In this document: positions 9,871 to 20,479 of the stretch, piece by piece
Layout: every line of letters starts with the position of its first letter
How positions within the stretch are numbered: the first letter of the stretch is position 1
NCBI GenBank assembly: GCA_016801885.1
Contig: CM028894.1
Coordinates: 14,851,622-14,915,621 of the forward strand
Direction of reading: 5' to 3'
Length of the DNA: 64,000 nt
DNA from: Toxotes chatareus
Taxonomy: Eukaryota; Chordata; Actinopteri; Toxotidae
Made by a program: the position numbers and the translations under genes
Notes under the pieces: generated by a model
Seen by the model: only the letters and a program-made list of their open reading frames with translations
Databases searched by the model: none
Told to the model about the DNA's origin: nothing

Positions 9871-11170
9871 AAAACACACTTTAATCAGCATTTGTAAATG
9901 TACCAGTGTTCGCTTGTCAGCTAATATTCAACTGTAGTCCTTTGCCAAGTTGTTCTGGAAACCAGTAAAGGTGACAGTTTGCCACCAAAACGTCTTGAAA
10001 AAGCTTTAGCAAATCATGCCTATCTATGGTTCTGTCAGACAAATGAAGCAGCTGCTGGAGCACCCTGCTAAGTAGCTTAATGCTACAGGATCTAACAGAA
10101 TGACTCTTTGCTTCTATGTCAAATCCAGAGTTTGCTCTGCTGAGATGACATGTGACAGACGCAAACTGCAGAAAGTGAGAAGACGGAGAACAAAGGAGAG
10201 CCTACTCTGCAATTCCTCCGACAAACTTCAAACATCAGACTGTCCCGGCAAGCTCTGAAAACCTGCTCTGCACACATGAATCGGTCCCCGCGTGCTCTCA
10301 AACCTCAACTTTTTTTTTTTTTCCCCCAAGCTTAAGACAAAATATTAACAAAACTGATTTAATGACACAAGATCTGTGACTGAGATTACATTGGTTTGAA
10401 TTTTCACTGTTAAAAAATCTATATCTGTGTAGTTTGTCTTTAGGTTTTGCCACATTTGTATTGGCCCCCGTTGATTTTTCACTGGTGTCGGTTCAGGTGC
10501 TGTTCATGGTTTTCCCACAACAATAACAAGACACTCAATCTAAAATGGCCGACAAAATTAACAGAAACTTGTGAATCGATTACTGTTTAAATTCATTTCT
10601 CGTTCGCTCAATTATTTTGCCATGAATAAATATCCACTAAGTGGAAAGTTCAGAGCCTGATAATTGGAACAACTACAGCACAAGTACTAAGAGACTTCAG
10701 TTAAGTGGCAGAACAGTTCATCCAACTCACACTCTATACTGGGCTGGATATTGTTTAATCATTTTCATACAGGTACAAACTGAAAATACCTTAACACTAG
10801 CTGTCTCTGTCTGCATCGTATACTAACATACACAGTACCACTACTATGGCACTGTGTATGGTGCCATACTATTTTTCCAAGCCTTTAATGGTAACCTTGA
10901 ACAATGCAATGCAGGTAATTGCTACATTATATCAATCAGTTCCATCCGGTGTGATTTCCTTGAGTAGCTTGGGCTGAAATTACTTGTGTGTTCAGAATCG
11001 AGCATTTCAAACAGACTGCTGTATGCCTCAGCAGCAATCAATCATCCTTAATCCAAAACCAATTTACTCCGCCTGAAGAGGAAAATATCTTTTAATCTCT
11101 CGCCGACAATCCCTGATTGCAGTGCCGAGCTTCAGTTGACAGACAAACTGTGCCGCTTAGAATGGGGACG
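9871..11170. other. Non-coding, no recognisable gene
   Basis: No coding exon, RNA gene or named repeat is recognisable. A T/C homopolymer pair lies at 10309-10327. A near-duplicate of the motif ACACAGTACCA and ACTGTGTATGGTGCCAT around 10830-10870 forms a loose inverted arrangement. Confidence 0.4.
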
Positions 11171-11560
11171 TTTATATTGGATTAGCAGTTACCATCTTTA
11201 CATTCACACGAATGAATAGTAAGTACAATAGCGAGTACAGTTTTTTTTTTCTCCCCCCCCTGGCTGATGATGGGATATTGCTTTCCCCTACATCTTTTTC
11301 CACAATCTTGTGGTCAAGGTCATCGCTCATGCCTGAAGAAAAACACACACACGTGCAAAATGGGATGTCAAGTGATTCAGCCAACTGACGTCAAACACCT
11401 CACTACCTAAGATGTCTAAGATTTGACCAAACCTCTGAACACACACCACTGATTTACATAGACTCACAATGGAAGCACACATGTGACATACAGTAGGTGT
11501 GACATTGGCAGTGGCACACATATGCTACATAAACTTACTACACTTTACAGTTTCAACTCA
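11171..11560. other. Non-coding, no recognisable gene
   Basis: Unique-looking DNA with a T10 run followed by a short C run at 11240-11261. The short minus-strand frames lack any domain. Confidence 0.4.
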
Positions 11561-11561
11561 T

Positions 11562-11594
<33 letters not shown>

Positions 11595-11602
11595 CACACA
11601 CC
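11562..11602. repeat. (CA)n microsatellite
   Basis: About 20 CA units with one GCA interruption. Confidence 0.95.
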
Positions 11603-12130
11603 GAGTCCACTTCATGGTGGCATTTCAATTTTTTCAGGAGGAATTTCAATTTAGTCTTTCTTGTATTCAAAAGCACAGCCTCTCACAGAGAAAGCAATCA
11701 AACTAACACTAACACAGTCCTGGAATAAATCCTCCTTCATGAAGGTTAAAATGTTCAGTTTTTAATGAAACTGCTTCAGAGAGCTGTTGATTCAACCGTA
11801 TGATCATTCTGGGGGACGCAGTTTGCCGTGCTGTTTAACTGTATTATGCAGAGAGGTGTTTCTGTTATCCTCACTGATATCGGTGGGATGGACAAAATAA
11901 TAGAAACGCCTGCAACACAAACTGCAGCCTCCAAAATCACTATAAAGTCGAACCAACGCCTCTCTGAAACAATTTCAGTAAAAACTGAACATAATGCAGG
12001 TAGAATTTGTTGCATGATTGTCGTATTTGCTTACATTAGGTTTAGAGATGATAAGAGACAGAGTTTGTTTTTGACTCGACAGTCAACGTGTACAGCAGGT
12101 GACTAGGATAAAAATACTCGGACACATTCT

Positions 12131-12166
12131 ACTTCCTGTAGCTGGAGTGTGTTCACAACAGGAAGT
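12131..12166. promoter_or_regulatory. Inverted ETS-type motifs
   Basis: ACTTCCTGT at 12131-12139 and its exact reverse complement ACAGGAAGT at 12158-12166 are 18 bases apart. Each contains the GGAA core of ETS-family sites. They could act as a divergent pair or form a 9-bp stem. Function is inferred from the motif alone. Confidence 0.3.
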
Positions 12167-12384
12167 TCTGGGCCCATATATACTGTACATAAAGGATAAT
12201 AAAGAAACACAGAAACACCTGTTCAGCTGCAAAATTGCACCATCAATAAGCCACATGCCAGCACACTGTACACCTGTGTCACAGCAGCAGGTTGTTCACA
12301 CAGCTCATTGCGGGGGGAAAAAAGTGCACAGCTGTTCTGTTTTGTTGTCAGACTGTTTTGCAAAACCTACTCTATCTACTCTAA

Positions 12385-12388
<4 letters not shown>

Positions 12389-12472
<84 letters not shown>
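12389..12472. repeat. (TA)n microsatellite
   Basis: About 42 uninterrupted TA units. Such tracts extrude cruciforms and are highly polymorphic. The Tyr-Ile frames on both strands here are repeat artefacts. Confidence 0.98.
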
Positions 12473-12476
<4 letters not shown>

Positions 12477-12479
12477 AAA

Positions 12480-12860
12480 TCAGGAGGGTGAAAAGAATAA
12501 TAAATATGACCCATGAGGACATCACTTCTTTTATAATAACAAACTCCTGAACTAAACTGTTTTAACAACGTTCTTGCTGGAAAATAAACCTATAGCGTGC
12601 GATGGCCATATGTAAAAAATGAGCAGCCAGAAGGAGGAGATCAAATAAATCTCACCCCCTTTGGGAGAGATAACCATAGGAGATAACGGCTCTGATGTCC
12701 TTAATGAAAACATCCCCCACGTCATGCGTGTCAGTGAAGCCTTAAGCCAATTAGGGCAAAGATCTGTCGTCAGAGGTGGTTCCCAGTCACTGCAGCGCCT
12801 GACTGAGAAAAGTGCAGCCGCCTCGCTTCCACGAGGTTTTAATGTCAAGTGACACGTTCT
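12480..12860. other. Unique-looking non-coding stretch
   Basis: A repeat-poor segment. Its middle (12650-12830) contains GAGATAACC and GGAGATAACGG GATA-type motifs, CCTTAATG and AGCCAATTAGGG. It may be a weakly conserved regulatory element. The open frames of 63-98 codons that cross it carry no recognisable domain. Confidence 0.3.
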
Positions 12861-13062
12861 ACAGCTCCGGCAAAAAGTCAGACAACATTTTTAACCAGCA
12901 TGCTTTGCTGTAAGTCCTGCCTATATCACGCAGTGACACCTTAAGTCGAATGAGTCTGTTTGTTGCTGCTGTTCAATGGTTCTGTCCTCCCCTAAAAGTC
13001 CAGCTCCAACCAGCTGACTCTGTCCCCCAGGTCACGCCTGTGCACTTGGACTGGGTGAACAG

Positions 13063-13093
13063 GGTTCGAATCCCAGTTGAAGTTCAACTTCAA
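13063..13093 (+). repeat. tRNA-like B-box scrap with adjoining palindrome
   Basis: GGTTCGAATCC at 13063-13073 matches the pol III B-box. The flanking bases pair as four of five T-arm stem positions. The 17-base perfect palindrome TTGAAGTTCAACTTCAA follows at 13077-13093. I find no acceptor stem, anticodon arm or A-box at the expected distance, so this is not a tRNA gene. It may be the remnant of a tRNA-derived SINE head. Confidence 0.33.
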
Positions 13094-13094
13094 T

Positions 13095-13920
13095 AAACCG
13101 AAATGACAAACTGAGTAAGATTTTACTGATTACATGGCTCCTATGCCACCCCACCCGCCCACACACATGGGCACCACATGCCCGGGCCATACCCCTGTTA
13201 CCCCAGCTGACCGTGCCGCTCTGACAGCCAGCAGGCGGCAGAGGGGCCCCCGCCACTCCTGAAAGTTTAAAACTGCAGTGATTGTTGAACAGATTGCATT
13301 TTGCTCGTCGAATAATTGCAGAACTTATCCTCTTCCAACAAGTGCTTCATGAATACTGTCTTTGAACAACGGCTCACTGTGAGATTTAGAAATTTATAAC
13401 AAGCTTTGACAAGAATAAACCTTCATCTCTGTGGAAGACTTTGGTTAGTAGGTCCTTTTCCTCATTCTCTCTCTCGCTCTCCCACACACACACACACACA
13501 CATTGGAGAGGAAAATGCCAAAGTGTTCCAAGACACCATATTTTCACATTTTAAAAAATCTCACTCTGGATTAAAGATTTAAAAATCTTTAAAATATTCA
13601 GAGCACCTCTGACATTCAGCCATCTGTTGTACATGGGGATTGTTTGTGCTGTACTTCATCCTTCAAAGCAGAGGTGGTTACAAGACAGTGGTTATACTGA
13701 ATCCATTATAACTTCTAACCTCAGACAGAGGAGTTGGAGATGTTTGATGATTCTATCTGGAAGCAGTGAGTCTTTAAAAAAAAATAAGAATGGATTTATG
13801 TAAAACTATGTCAAAATACTGGTTATGTGAAAGAAAAACAACTAAGTAGTTAAATGTGGTTATTACTGGAGGTTGCTGAGGCCTAAGACAAAAACTTGCA
13901 GACACCGGTTTTGACTTAGG
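13095..13920. other. Non-coding, no recognisable gene
   Basis: Contains a (CT)n-(CA)n compound repeat at 13469-13502 and an AAAGATTTAAAAATCTTTAAAA near-palindromic AT-rich patch around 13574-13593. Otherwise it is featureless. Confidence 0.4.
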
Positions 13921-13926
13921 GTTAGT

Positions 13927-14100
13927 ACATTAACATTGCCTGATCTGTTGGATCTGCTGACCATGTTCATCCCTTTATGGCCACAGTTCACCATCTTCTA
14001 ATGGCTACTTCCTGCAGGATAATGCTCCATGTCACAAAGCTAAAGTCTCAAACTGGCTTCATGAACATGACAGAGAGTTCAGTGAACTTTAGCGACCAGA
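13927..14100 (+). pseudogene. Tc1/mariner transposase fragment (DDE region)
   Basis: A decayed piece of a Tc1-like DDE transposase, the enzyme that cuts and pastes the transposon at TA sites. In one frame the sequence gives DHVHPFMATVH (13959-13991). After a frameshift it continues as PSSNGYFLQDNAPCH (13991-14035) and KAKVSNWLHEHDREF (14036-14080), then a stop. QDNAPCH carries the second catalytic Asp of the DDE triad, and NWLHEHD is the typical following segment. An upstream in-frame stop, the frameshift and loss of the downstream SPDLNPIE block show it is dead. I see no terminal inverted repeats nearby, so it is a truncated relic. Confidence 0.85.
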
Positions 14101-14300
14101 CTCTGTTTAGTGTTTCCTGTTTTATTTTGAAATCAACTTCCTTGTGTGCCTGTTTTGGTATACTTCCTGTCTTTGTTTGTTTTTCCCTCTTCTCTGACTG
14201 TCTGCCCTGCTCTGATGTGTTTTACCTGTTCTCCAGTGGATCGCTGCCTCCTTTACTGCATTTAAGTCTCTGTATTCCCTTCCTGTGATGGGCAGTAAGA
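14100..14300 (+). repeat. Possible dispersed repeat next to the transposase scrap
   Basis: Runs of CTTCCTGT and TTTCCTGTTTTATTTTG, followed by CTGTCTGCCCTGCTCTGATG and ATTTAAGTCTCTGTATTCCC, resemble a T/C-rich dispersed repeat seen in many fish genomes. I cannot name the family. It may be unrelated to the Tc1 scrap that it abuts. Confidence 0.28.
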
Positions 14301-15710
14301 ACTACTCCGTGACTGGGAGAGAACGCGAAACATCAAATCACCCTGTCGTGCTCACTGTGTGAAGAGTTTTGCAAAAGTGAAGTCAGCATAGAGAAATGGG
14401 AATTTTAGCAAATGTAAGAACTTTCGAGAGCAAACTTCCCACCCACGTCAAAAGCCCAGGCAACATCAGATGGTTCAGACCATGTGTTACCGGCCAGCTG
14501 GCTGGTCAATGCGGACACACTGCAGACAGTTTTTTTTTTTTTTTTTTTTAAAAACACCCTCAAGGTGAGTATAATTTTATTCCCCTTTTCTCCTGTGTTG
14601 CTTTCTTACCTGTAAAACCATGTGAAGAGGTTTGTGTAAAGTGTCTAATTTGGTTGTGTTGATTGTGTGCCTTATTGTTTAATGGAGAATTTAAGAGAAT
14701 ATTCACAGTCGGTAAAGAGAAGATGTTCGAAAAACTGAAGGCAGTTTTCGGAGAAATGTGGGTTACCAATCATAAAAAGAAATGCTGTAATTTGTGTTTT
14801 TAACCAACTGCAGTTGCTTTACAACACTGAGTTCAGCATTAGTTCCAGCAGTCTGAGCTCAGCAGCATGCTAGATTATCATCATGCAGTGATTTTCTCTA
14901 TATTCACAGCACTAATGAGAGGACAATAACAACAGTCACAATCTCCTCTGGCTATGAAGAATAACGTGTCAGTCATTTGCTGTAGTACATTTTCTTGTGC
15001 AGTCTCTCTGAGCCCCACAGTAACCAAACTAATTGAGGGCCATATGTAAGCAAGTAGTTCTTGCTTTAGAGTGGGCGCAGGGAGGGAGTCTTACAAATGA
15101 GCCCCCCTGGAGGGGAAGCACAGCTGAGCCACGGTCAAGCAGAACATCACTACAGAGAACAAGACAGAGCGAGCCAGGGACACTTCACCCAGTGGTTTCA
15201 GCAGCCGTGTGTTTGGCATGACGATGACACTCAAGCTAGTTGCGAGGAACCCAAGGGCTGCGTGCGGTTAGCTGCGCAGAAAGAAATGTCGAAGCAGTTT
15301 TTGTTACACAGTTGAAAAATTCTCCACACTGATGCCCACACACAGTGTGAAAACATACACAGTAAAATGAGGATGTTTCAGACTGAGAGTGTAAGTCAGG
15401 CCGAGGAGAATGCATCGTGCAATTGCTGCATTATCAAGACCAGTCCATACTAAGGTTCCTCTAAATGTTCCAACAGAGAGCGTCAGTGAGGAGCACGACT
15501 CGTGGCTTTGGGAGCGAATGGCCCAAAACAAATGGCTGCTTCAGCTGCTGGTGTAAGTACTGAAATAACACACATACTGCACGGTGTCACACGTCCATGA
15601 TGCAGGGACAACGTGACGGACAGAGAAGAGGAATGGGCTGGGAAAGGCTGTGGGTGGATTTCAGGCTGGATGCCGCCACAGTCCAAACAAGTTCAAACTG
15701 GTGCTGTCGG
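14301..15710. other. Non-coding, no recognisable gene
   Basis: Contains a T20 run at 14530-14549 followed by AAAAA. No gene, RNA or named element is seen. Short frames near 15033-15315 and 15304-15686 have no domain signatures. Confidence 0.4.
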
Positions 15711-15713
15711 CGG

Positions 15714-15727
15714 GTTGTCATGGTAAC
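15714..15727. promoter_or_regulatory. RFX X-box-like motif
   Basis: GTTGTCATGGTAAC is a near-perfect 14-base RFX X-box (consensus GTTGCCATGGTAAC), the best match in the window. It lies in otherwise unremarkable non-coding DNA. Confidence 0.45.
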
Positions 15728-15729
15728 TT

Positions 15730-16465
15730 TGGATTTAAGTACTTTCATGGAGTTTTGTGAGCTCAACTTCTTAGAAAAGTTAAAAAAAAAAAAAACACAC
15801 CAACAAAGGAAATGTTGAGTTGATTGAATCTTAAAACTTATTAGTTTGGTGTGACTTTAACAAAGGAAAAGAAAGATCATTTATTTGAGCAAATTGACAT
15901 TTTAACTGTAGGTAGTATGAGCACCATCTGTGAAGAGCTTTTCACAGCATAATAAGTGGTTATTAGATGGGAAAAACTGATATCAAAATAATAACAGCAG
16001 GGCCACTTTCAACTGAAGCCAGCATTAAATGACACTGGTTCTCAGGAATGTACGTTATTAGATTTTGGCAATGCAGCTTGTTAAAAATCACAAAATGAAA
16101 AATATTAATCTACCTTGTTAATTTTCTGCGGTATTTTGAGCCACGGACAGAACATTCAAGAGAATATTTTAGACGGGAGACAAAAGTGACCTACCTTTGT
16201 GTTGTCTTTGCCAAAAAAAATGTCATGCTTTTGTGCAAAACTGAAGAATAAGATTCTTGTGCCCTGCAATTTCAGAATAAAATCAACACAAATGTAAAGA
16301 AACTACAACGTTTTTAGATCAAAACACCCGCTGTACAATTCCTTTGATTGTTATTGCACACATTTTAATTCACAATACCCCCCCTGACCTGAACTTTATC
16401 CTCTGTCATTGAATCTTATCATCATCATCTAATCATAATATCAGCCTCAATAGTTAAAAGTCCAT
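15730..16465. other. AT-rich non-coding, no recognisable gene
   Basis: A 15-base A run at 15782-15795 and AT-rich unique-looking DNA. I see no feature in it. Confidence 0.4.
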
Positions 16466-16469
16466 ATTT

Positions 16470-16560
16470 AAATTTTACATTTATTGATTTGGCAGACGCT
16501 TTTGTCCAAAGCAGCGTACAAATGAGACACAAGCACCGCAAGCCTTGGAGGTTCACGAAA
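16470..16560. repeat. Ancient interspersed repeat core
   Basis: ACATTTATTGATTTGGCAG followed by ACGCTTTTGTCCAAAGCAGC and GTACAAATGAG matches, from memory, a very widespread fish dispersed-repeat core (usual form TTTGGCAGACGCTTTTATCCAAAGCGACTTACA). The copy is short and lacks the rest of the element. Confidence 0.5.
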
Positions 16561-17136
16561 TAACGAGCAAATGACATTAATTACATTTTTTTGTTTGTTT
16601 TTTTGTTTTTTGAAGAGAAAAATATGACACGTACTCTAGTGTGTTAATTATTTTTTCTGACACCAGTCGGTAATTGGTGCTTTAATTTAGTATGTCTGGA
16701 GACTAATACGAAATTACAGTTCAGTATTTGGAATAAAACCTATCTGCAATTTGTTCTTTTACTGTGGCACATACAGGAAGTCATATAGAACACTGGGAAA
16801 TTCATCTATTCTTCTATTCTTTGTAAAACTGGTTCCCTCTCACATACCTCTGCTTTTAATTGAATTTATTTTTCAGTCTATACATTTTAAAGGGCACATC
16901 CCCTAAGGAATATGAATAAAGAAGCTGCTTGTTTGATTAGTGATAACCTGAGGGGCTGCACTGTGGTGCATGAATATCCTTAGTAAATTATGACCATTAT
17001 TTTGTCAGACAATCCTGAGCACACATAGAATTTTAGCCTGGAGGTGGGGGTCAGCATAAATGGATCAACCTCTGGAGTCAATGAAAATCCAGTTCAAAAT
17101 GGAAAGGAAATCCTGTTTGGAGAAACTGAAAGACTG
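16561..17136. other. AT-rich non-coding, no recognisable gene
   Basis: T/G homopolymer-rich near 16585-16612; otherwise unremarkable. I see no gene or named repeat. Confidence 0.4.
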
Positions 17137-17137
17137 T

Positions 17138-17184
<47 letters not shown>
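17137..17184. repeat. (GT)n microsatellite
   Basis: About 24 uninterrupted GT units. Confidence 0.97.
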
Positions 17185-17188
<4 letters not shown>

Positions 17189-19430
17189 CCTCCATTATCC
17201 AATTAAACATTGCAGAATAGTTTCCTTTGATATTGATTCATAGAGGAGGTTAAAGGTGTTGAGTTCAACAACGGTTGATGTAAGAAGCAAGAAGTGTAAC
17301 ACATATTGACTGGATGAATAATGAGGTGAGCAGATGCCAATAGAGAGGGCACACACAGTGTCCTCTATCCTAAACAGCCTTGCCCACCCTCGCTTTCTCT
17401 CTGTTTTTCAGTTTCCAAGCAGAGGAATGGATGATTAAGAGGAGGCTTGTGGGTGGCTGTTGTTTTACTCCCTATTGATCCCCAGAGCACAACTTTCCAT
17501 CATGCAGAGAAGGCCAGGGCCAAAGACGACAGCTAATTAAGATGGCTAATCACTTCATTTCACAACGGCTGCAGGCTCTGTCACTCTTCTTCCCAGCATC
17601 TGTTGTTTGGTATCAGTGACATGATAAAAAAAACGAGCTGTAAATTTCTAACATTACTGATCTGCAGTGATGGTGAGAAAATCAGGGGGCGGAAGGGGGA
17701 GAATATGGCTCAGGGCAGGCTTTTAAATTCTGAATTTCTGGGGCACGATGGCCAGCCACTGATTGAACCCATCTGATTAGACCCTGACAGGGAGAGCCTG
17801 GTGAGCTTTAGCAGGGCAAAATAAATACCCTCATTGATACATGACACATTTTTGGTGCCTTTTGTGGTTTGCAAAGTTTGGATGTTCTGGCAGTAAGCAT
17901 GGTCTGGGTATAAGAATTAAAATTCTATAACATGAATGTGGTAGTTGGTGGTTGAAATTTGCTATTTTGAAAATGTAGTGGAAAAGAAGTCTACCATTTA
18001 GCCTATGACAGTGATACTGAGCAGCTGAATGTGGTTGGTCAATGTGTTGTTCCTGAGAACAGTTAGGAATAATGTTAACTTCGGAGGATTTGCTGGGATC
18101 CGACCCAGTAAATATCTTTAATCACCACATTTAAGGGATCATTTTCAGATTTGGTTAGATGTTCAAATATCAGTATGACTCACAAATGTAAGATCTAGTG
18201 GCGTTTTACTCACTGGTGCTCTAACTGTTCAGTAAACACTATAGTTTTCATCAAACTAAACCATGTTATATATCGTGACTGCTCAGTGAGCCCAGTTCCC
18301 TTCCCTGTAAATTTAGCTGTATTGAACGACTGTATATGTGAGCACAGAGATCACTGAAAGCAGTTGTTTAAACAGTTTAAAACTCCAGCTTCAGTTCAAG
18401 CACATTGACCACACGCAGTCCAGACACATACTTGGCTTTGACTCTTTATTTACACACTTAACACAGACGTGTAGACATGTAGGCAAATACACACAAAGTG
18501 TCACGGTGAGCCTGGTCTCCTCGTTTCGTGGCTTCTGATGTGCAGACCTGCGAGGATTTGATGGGAATCCATTGTGTCATCAAACTGCAAATTAGGCATG
18601 TAGTTCATGCTGCTTTGGGCTTGAAAGCCCCTCAGGATGGAGAGGGCTTTAACTCAAACACGGCACACAGCGGAGGATGACATGGTTGATGTACAAGAAA
18701 ACTCAGTCTTTACATCTCCCTTTGTCGTCGTCTTTCTATTTTTTATTTTTTTATTTTTTTTTCAACAGAGAGCACCCGTTCTCCTCCTTCATGTTTTAAT
18801 TGACTGCTCTCTTAGAGGGTTTGGGGAGGGTTGGGAGGGGGGAACCTGCACAACCGTCTGCTAATCCCCCTGTGATCATCACACCCCAGCCCAGCCTTAG
18901 AGGGGACCTGGCAAAACTCGGATCCTTGTTCCGTTATATCTGCGTGTCAGTTGTGACGCCATCTCCCGTGGCAACAACCTCCTCGGCACACGCTGCAGGA
19001 TGAGAGCTCGCTCCACAGTGAGGATGCAGGAGGAAAGCAGTCACCTCGGTCTGTTTCAGAATCACTCTCTGTGACGTATTGGATTCTGCTTTTTTTTTTT
19101 TTTTTAGGTGAAGTGGACTTGTTCTGATTCTTAGAGGCGCTAAACATTACTCAACCAGTGAATCTGGAGGAGCGTGCTCATGCATAGCAGGCACAGGATG
19201 ACAAGGAGCTCCATCTGGAAGGCCGACCTCGGCCTCAGTGTTGCTCCCATCATTTATTTGCTCTTTTTTTGACCAATCTGAAAAGTGATTTGTGCGTTGG
19301 GATAAACACGGTGGAGCTAAGCCCCAGTCAGCGCTTATGAAAGGAAACTGTAAGGGAATGATTTCCCATCTGGATTCAGCCTAGATAAGCAGTTTGAAAC
19401 TGCAGCTGCTCATATACTGTTGACTGCATT
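17185..19430. other. Non-coding, no recognisable gene
   Basis: Mostly unique-looking DNA. The part around 17500-17830 has GACAGCTAATTAAGATGGCTAATCAC-type motif clusters and little simple repeat, so it may hold weak regulatory elements. T-rich tracts lie at 18736-18761 and 19090-19106. None of the frames looks coding. Confidence 0.35.
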
Positions 19431-19433
19431 ACA

Positions 19434-19469
19434 CTGTGTGTGTGTGTGTGTGTGTGTGAGTGTGTGTGA
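19434..19469. repeat. (GT)n microsatellite
   Basis: About 17 GT units with one GA interruption. It is followed 60 bases later by AAATAAATAAATA and (TA)6. Confidence 0.93.
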
Positions 19470-20270
19470 GGCCGCAACATTGCGTCTCTGCTTCCATTGT
19501 GTACCGTGGCTCAATTGAAGAGGAAAAAATAAATAAATAAAATATATATATATATATTCTAAGAGAAGAATGTGAAAAGTTGAGTTAAATCATGCCAAGT
19601 TGTACAACATACAAACTTAGCGAGAGATTATAGCTGGAGTCACTTCACAACAGGCAGATCCACCAGGGAGCTAATAGAGAGAGGAGAAACAGGAAGAGCT
19701 GTCTCCTCTCACTCTTCTCCATCGTGGGAGTGATATGCTGGGGGAAAAAAAGAAAAAGTAGACGAAGAAGAAGAAGAAGGGAATCACAAAGGATAAAGCT
19801 GAGAGATCCAGGCTTCTCTACACATTGGGCCTGTCATCTTCTGTAGCCATTTTGACACAACCCCGATCTTGGGCTCCTTTCAGTTTGGCTAAGGGCTGTT
19901 TTCAAATGCACTCCACTGATCAGTTCTGGGGGAGGATGAGCAAGGGAATCTGGCAGGTTTGGATAACCAAAATAGTTGACTGATATAAAAAATAAAAAAA
20001 GAAGAAGAAGAATTTGATATTTAATATCCTTACATGTCAGGTGTCAGTTGTCAGCACGCTGTAGCTGCCTGTCTTTTGAATGAGAATTCATTTTAGCGAC
20101 AATGTGGGTGACACATCTAATAGGCATTTAGCCATCATTGTTGCTTTCACTGCTGCTGCTGCTGTTGCTGAAGTGTGCGTTGAAATGTTGGCGCGTTCTC
20201 CAAACTGGATGAGACTGTGGCTGAAAAGGCTGAGAGAAAGCAACATAATTGAACTCCTATAGATAGACGG
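19470..20270. other. Non-coding, no recognisable gene
   Basis: Contains an AAATA/(TA)n patch at 19527-19556, a GAAGAAGAAG tract near 19763-19779 and a CTGCTGCTGCTG tract near 20149-20164. No coding or RNA features are seen. Confidence 0.4.
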
Positions 20271-20279
20271 GGAAACAAA

Positions 20280-20475
20280 ACTGCAAGATGTGGCAAATCT
20301 GAGCAATGAGCCCCCGTGTCAGGTTGTATTAAATGAAGCTAGGTCATCTGTAATTATGCCCCTGTTGCAAGGAGCAAGACATATGATCGTTGTGTCGCAG
20401 TTTTGGGAGCTTTTCAATCTCCATTTTGATGTGAAGGCTTGGGCCACCAAAAGGGAGCCTGCTGCTGACTCAGGC
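20280..20475. promoter_or_regulatory. Possible conserved non-coding element
   Basis: A repeat-poor segment with TCTGTAATTATGCCC and CATATGATCGTTG motifs and no open frame with coding character. It stands out modestly from its flanks. Confidence 0.22.
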
Positions 20476-20479
20476 GTGC

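Noticed and set aside
12308..12568. Tyr-Ile repeat proteins on both strands
   Set aside because: Direct translation of the (TA)n repeat.
13021..13093. Possible tRNA gene
   Set aside because: Only the B-box and part of a T-arm are present; there is no acceptor stem, anticodon arm or A-box.
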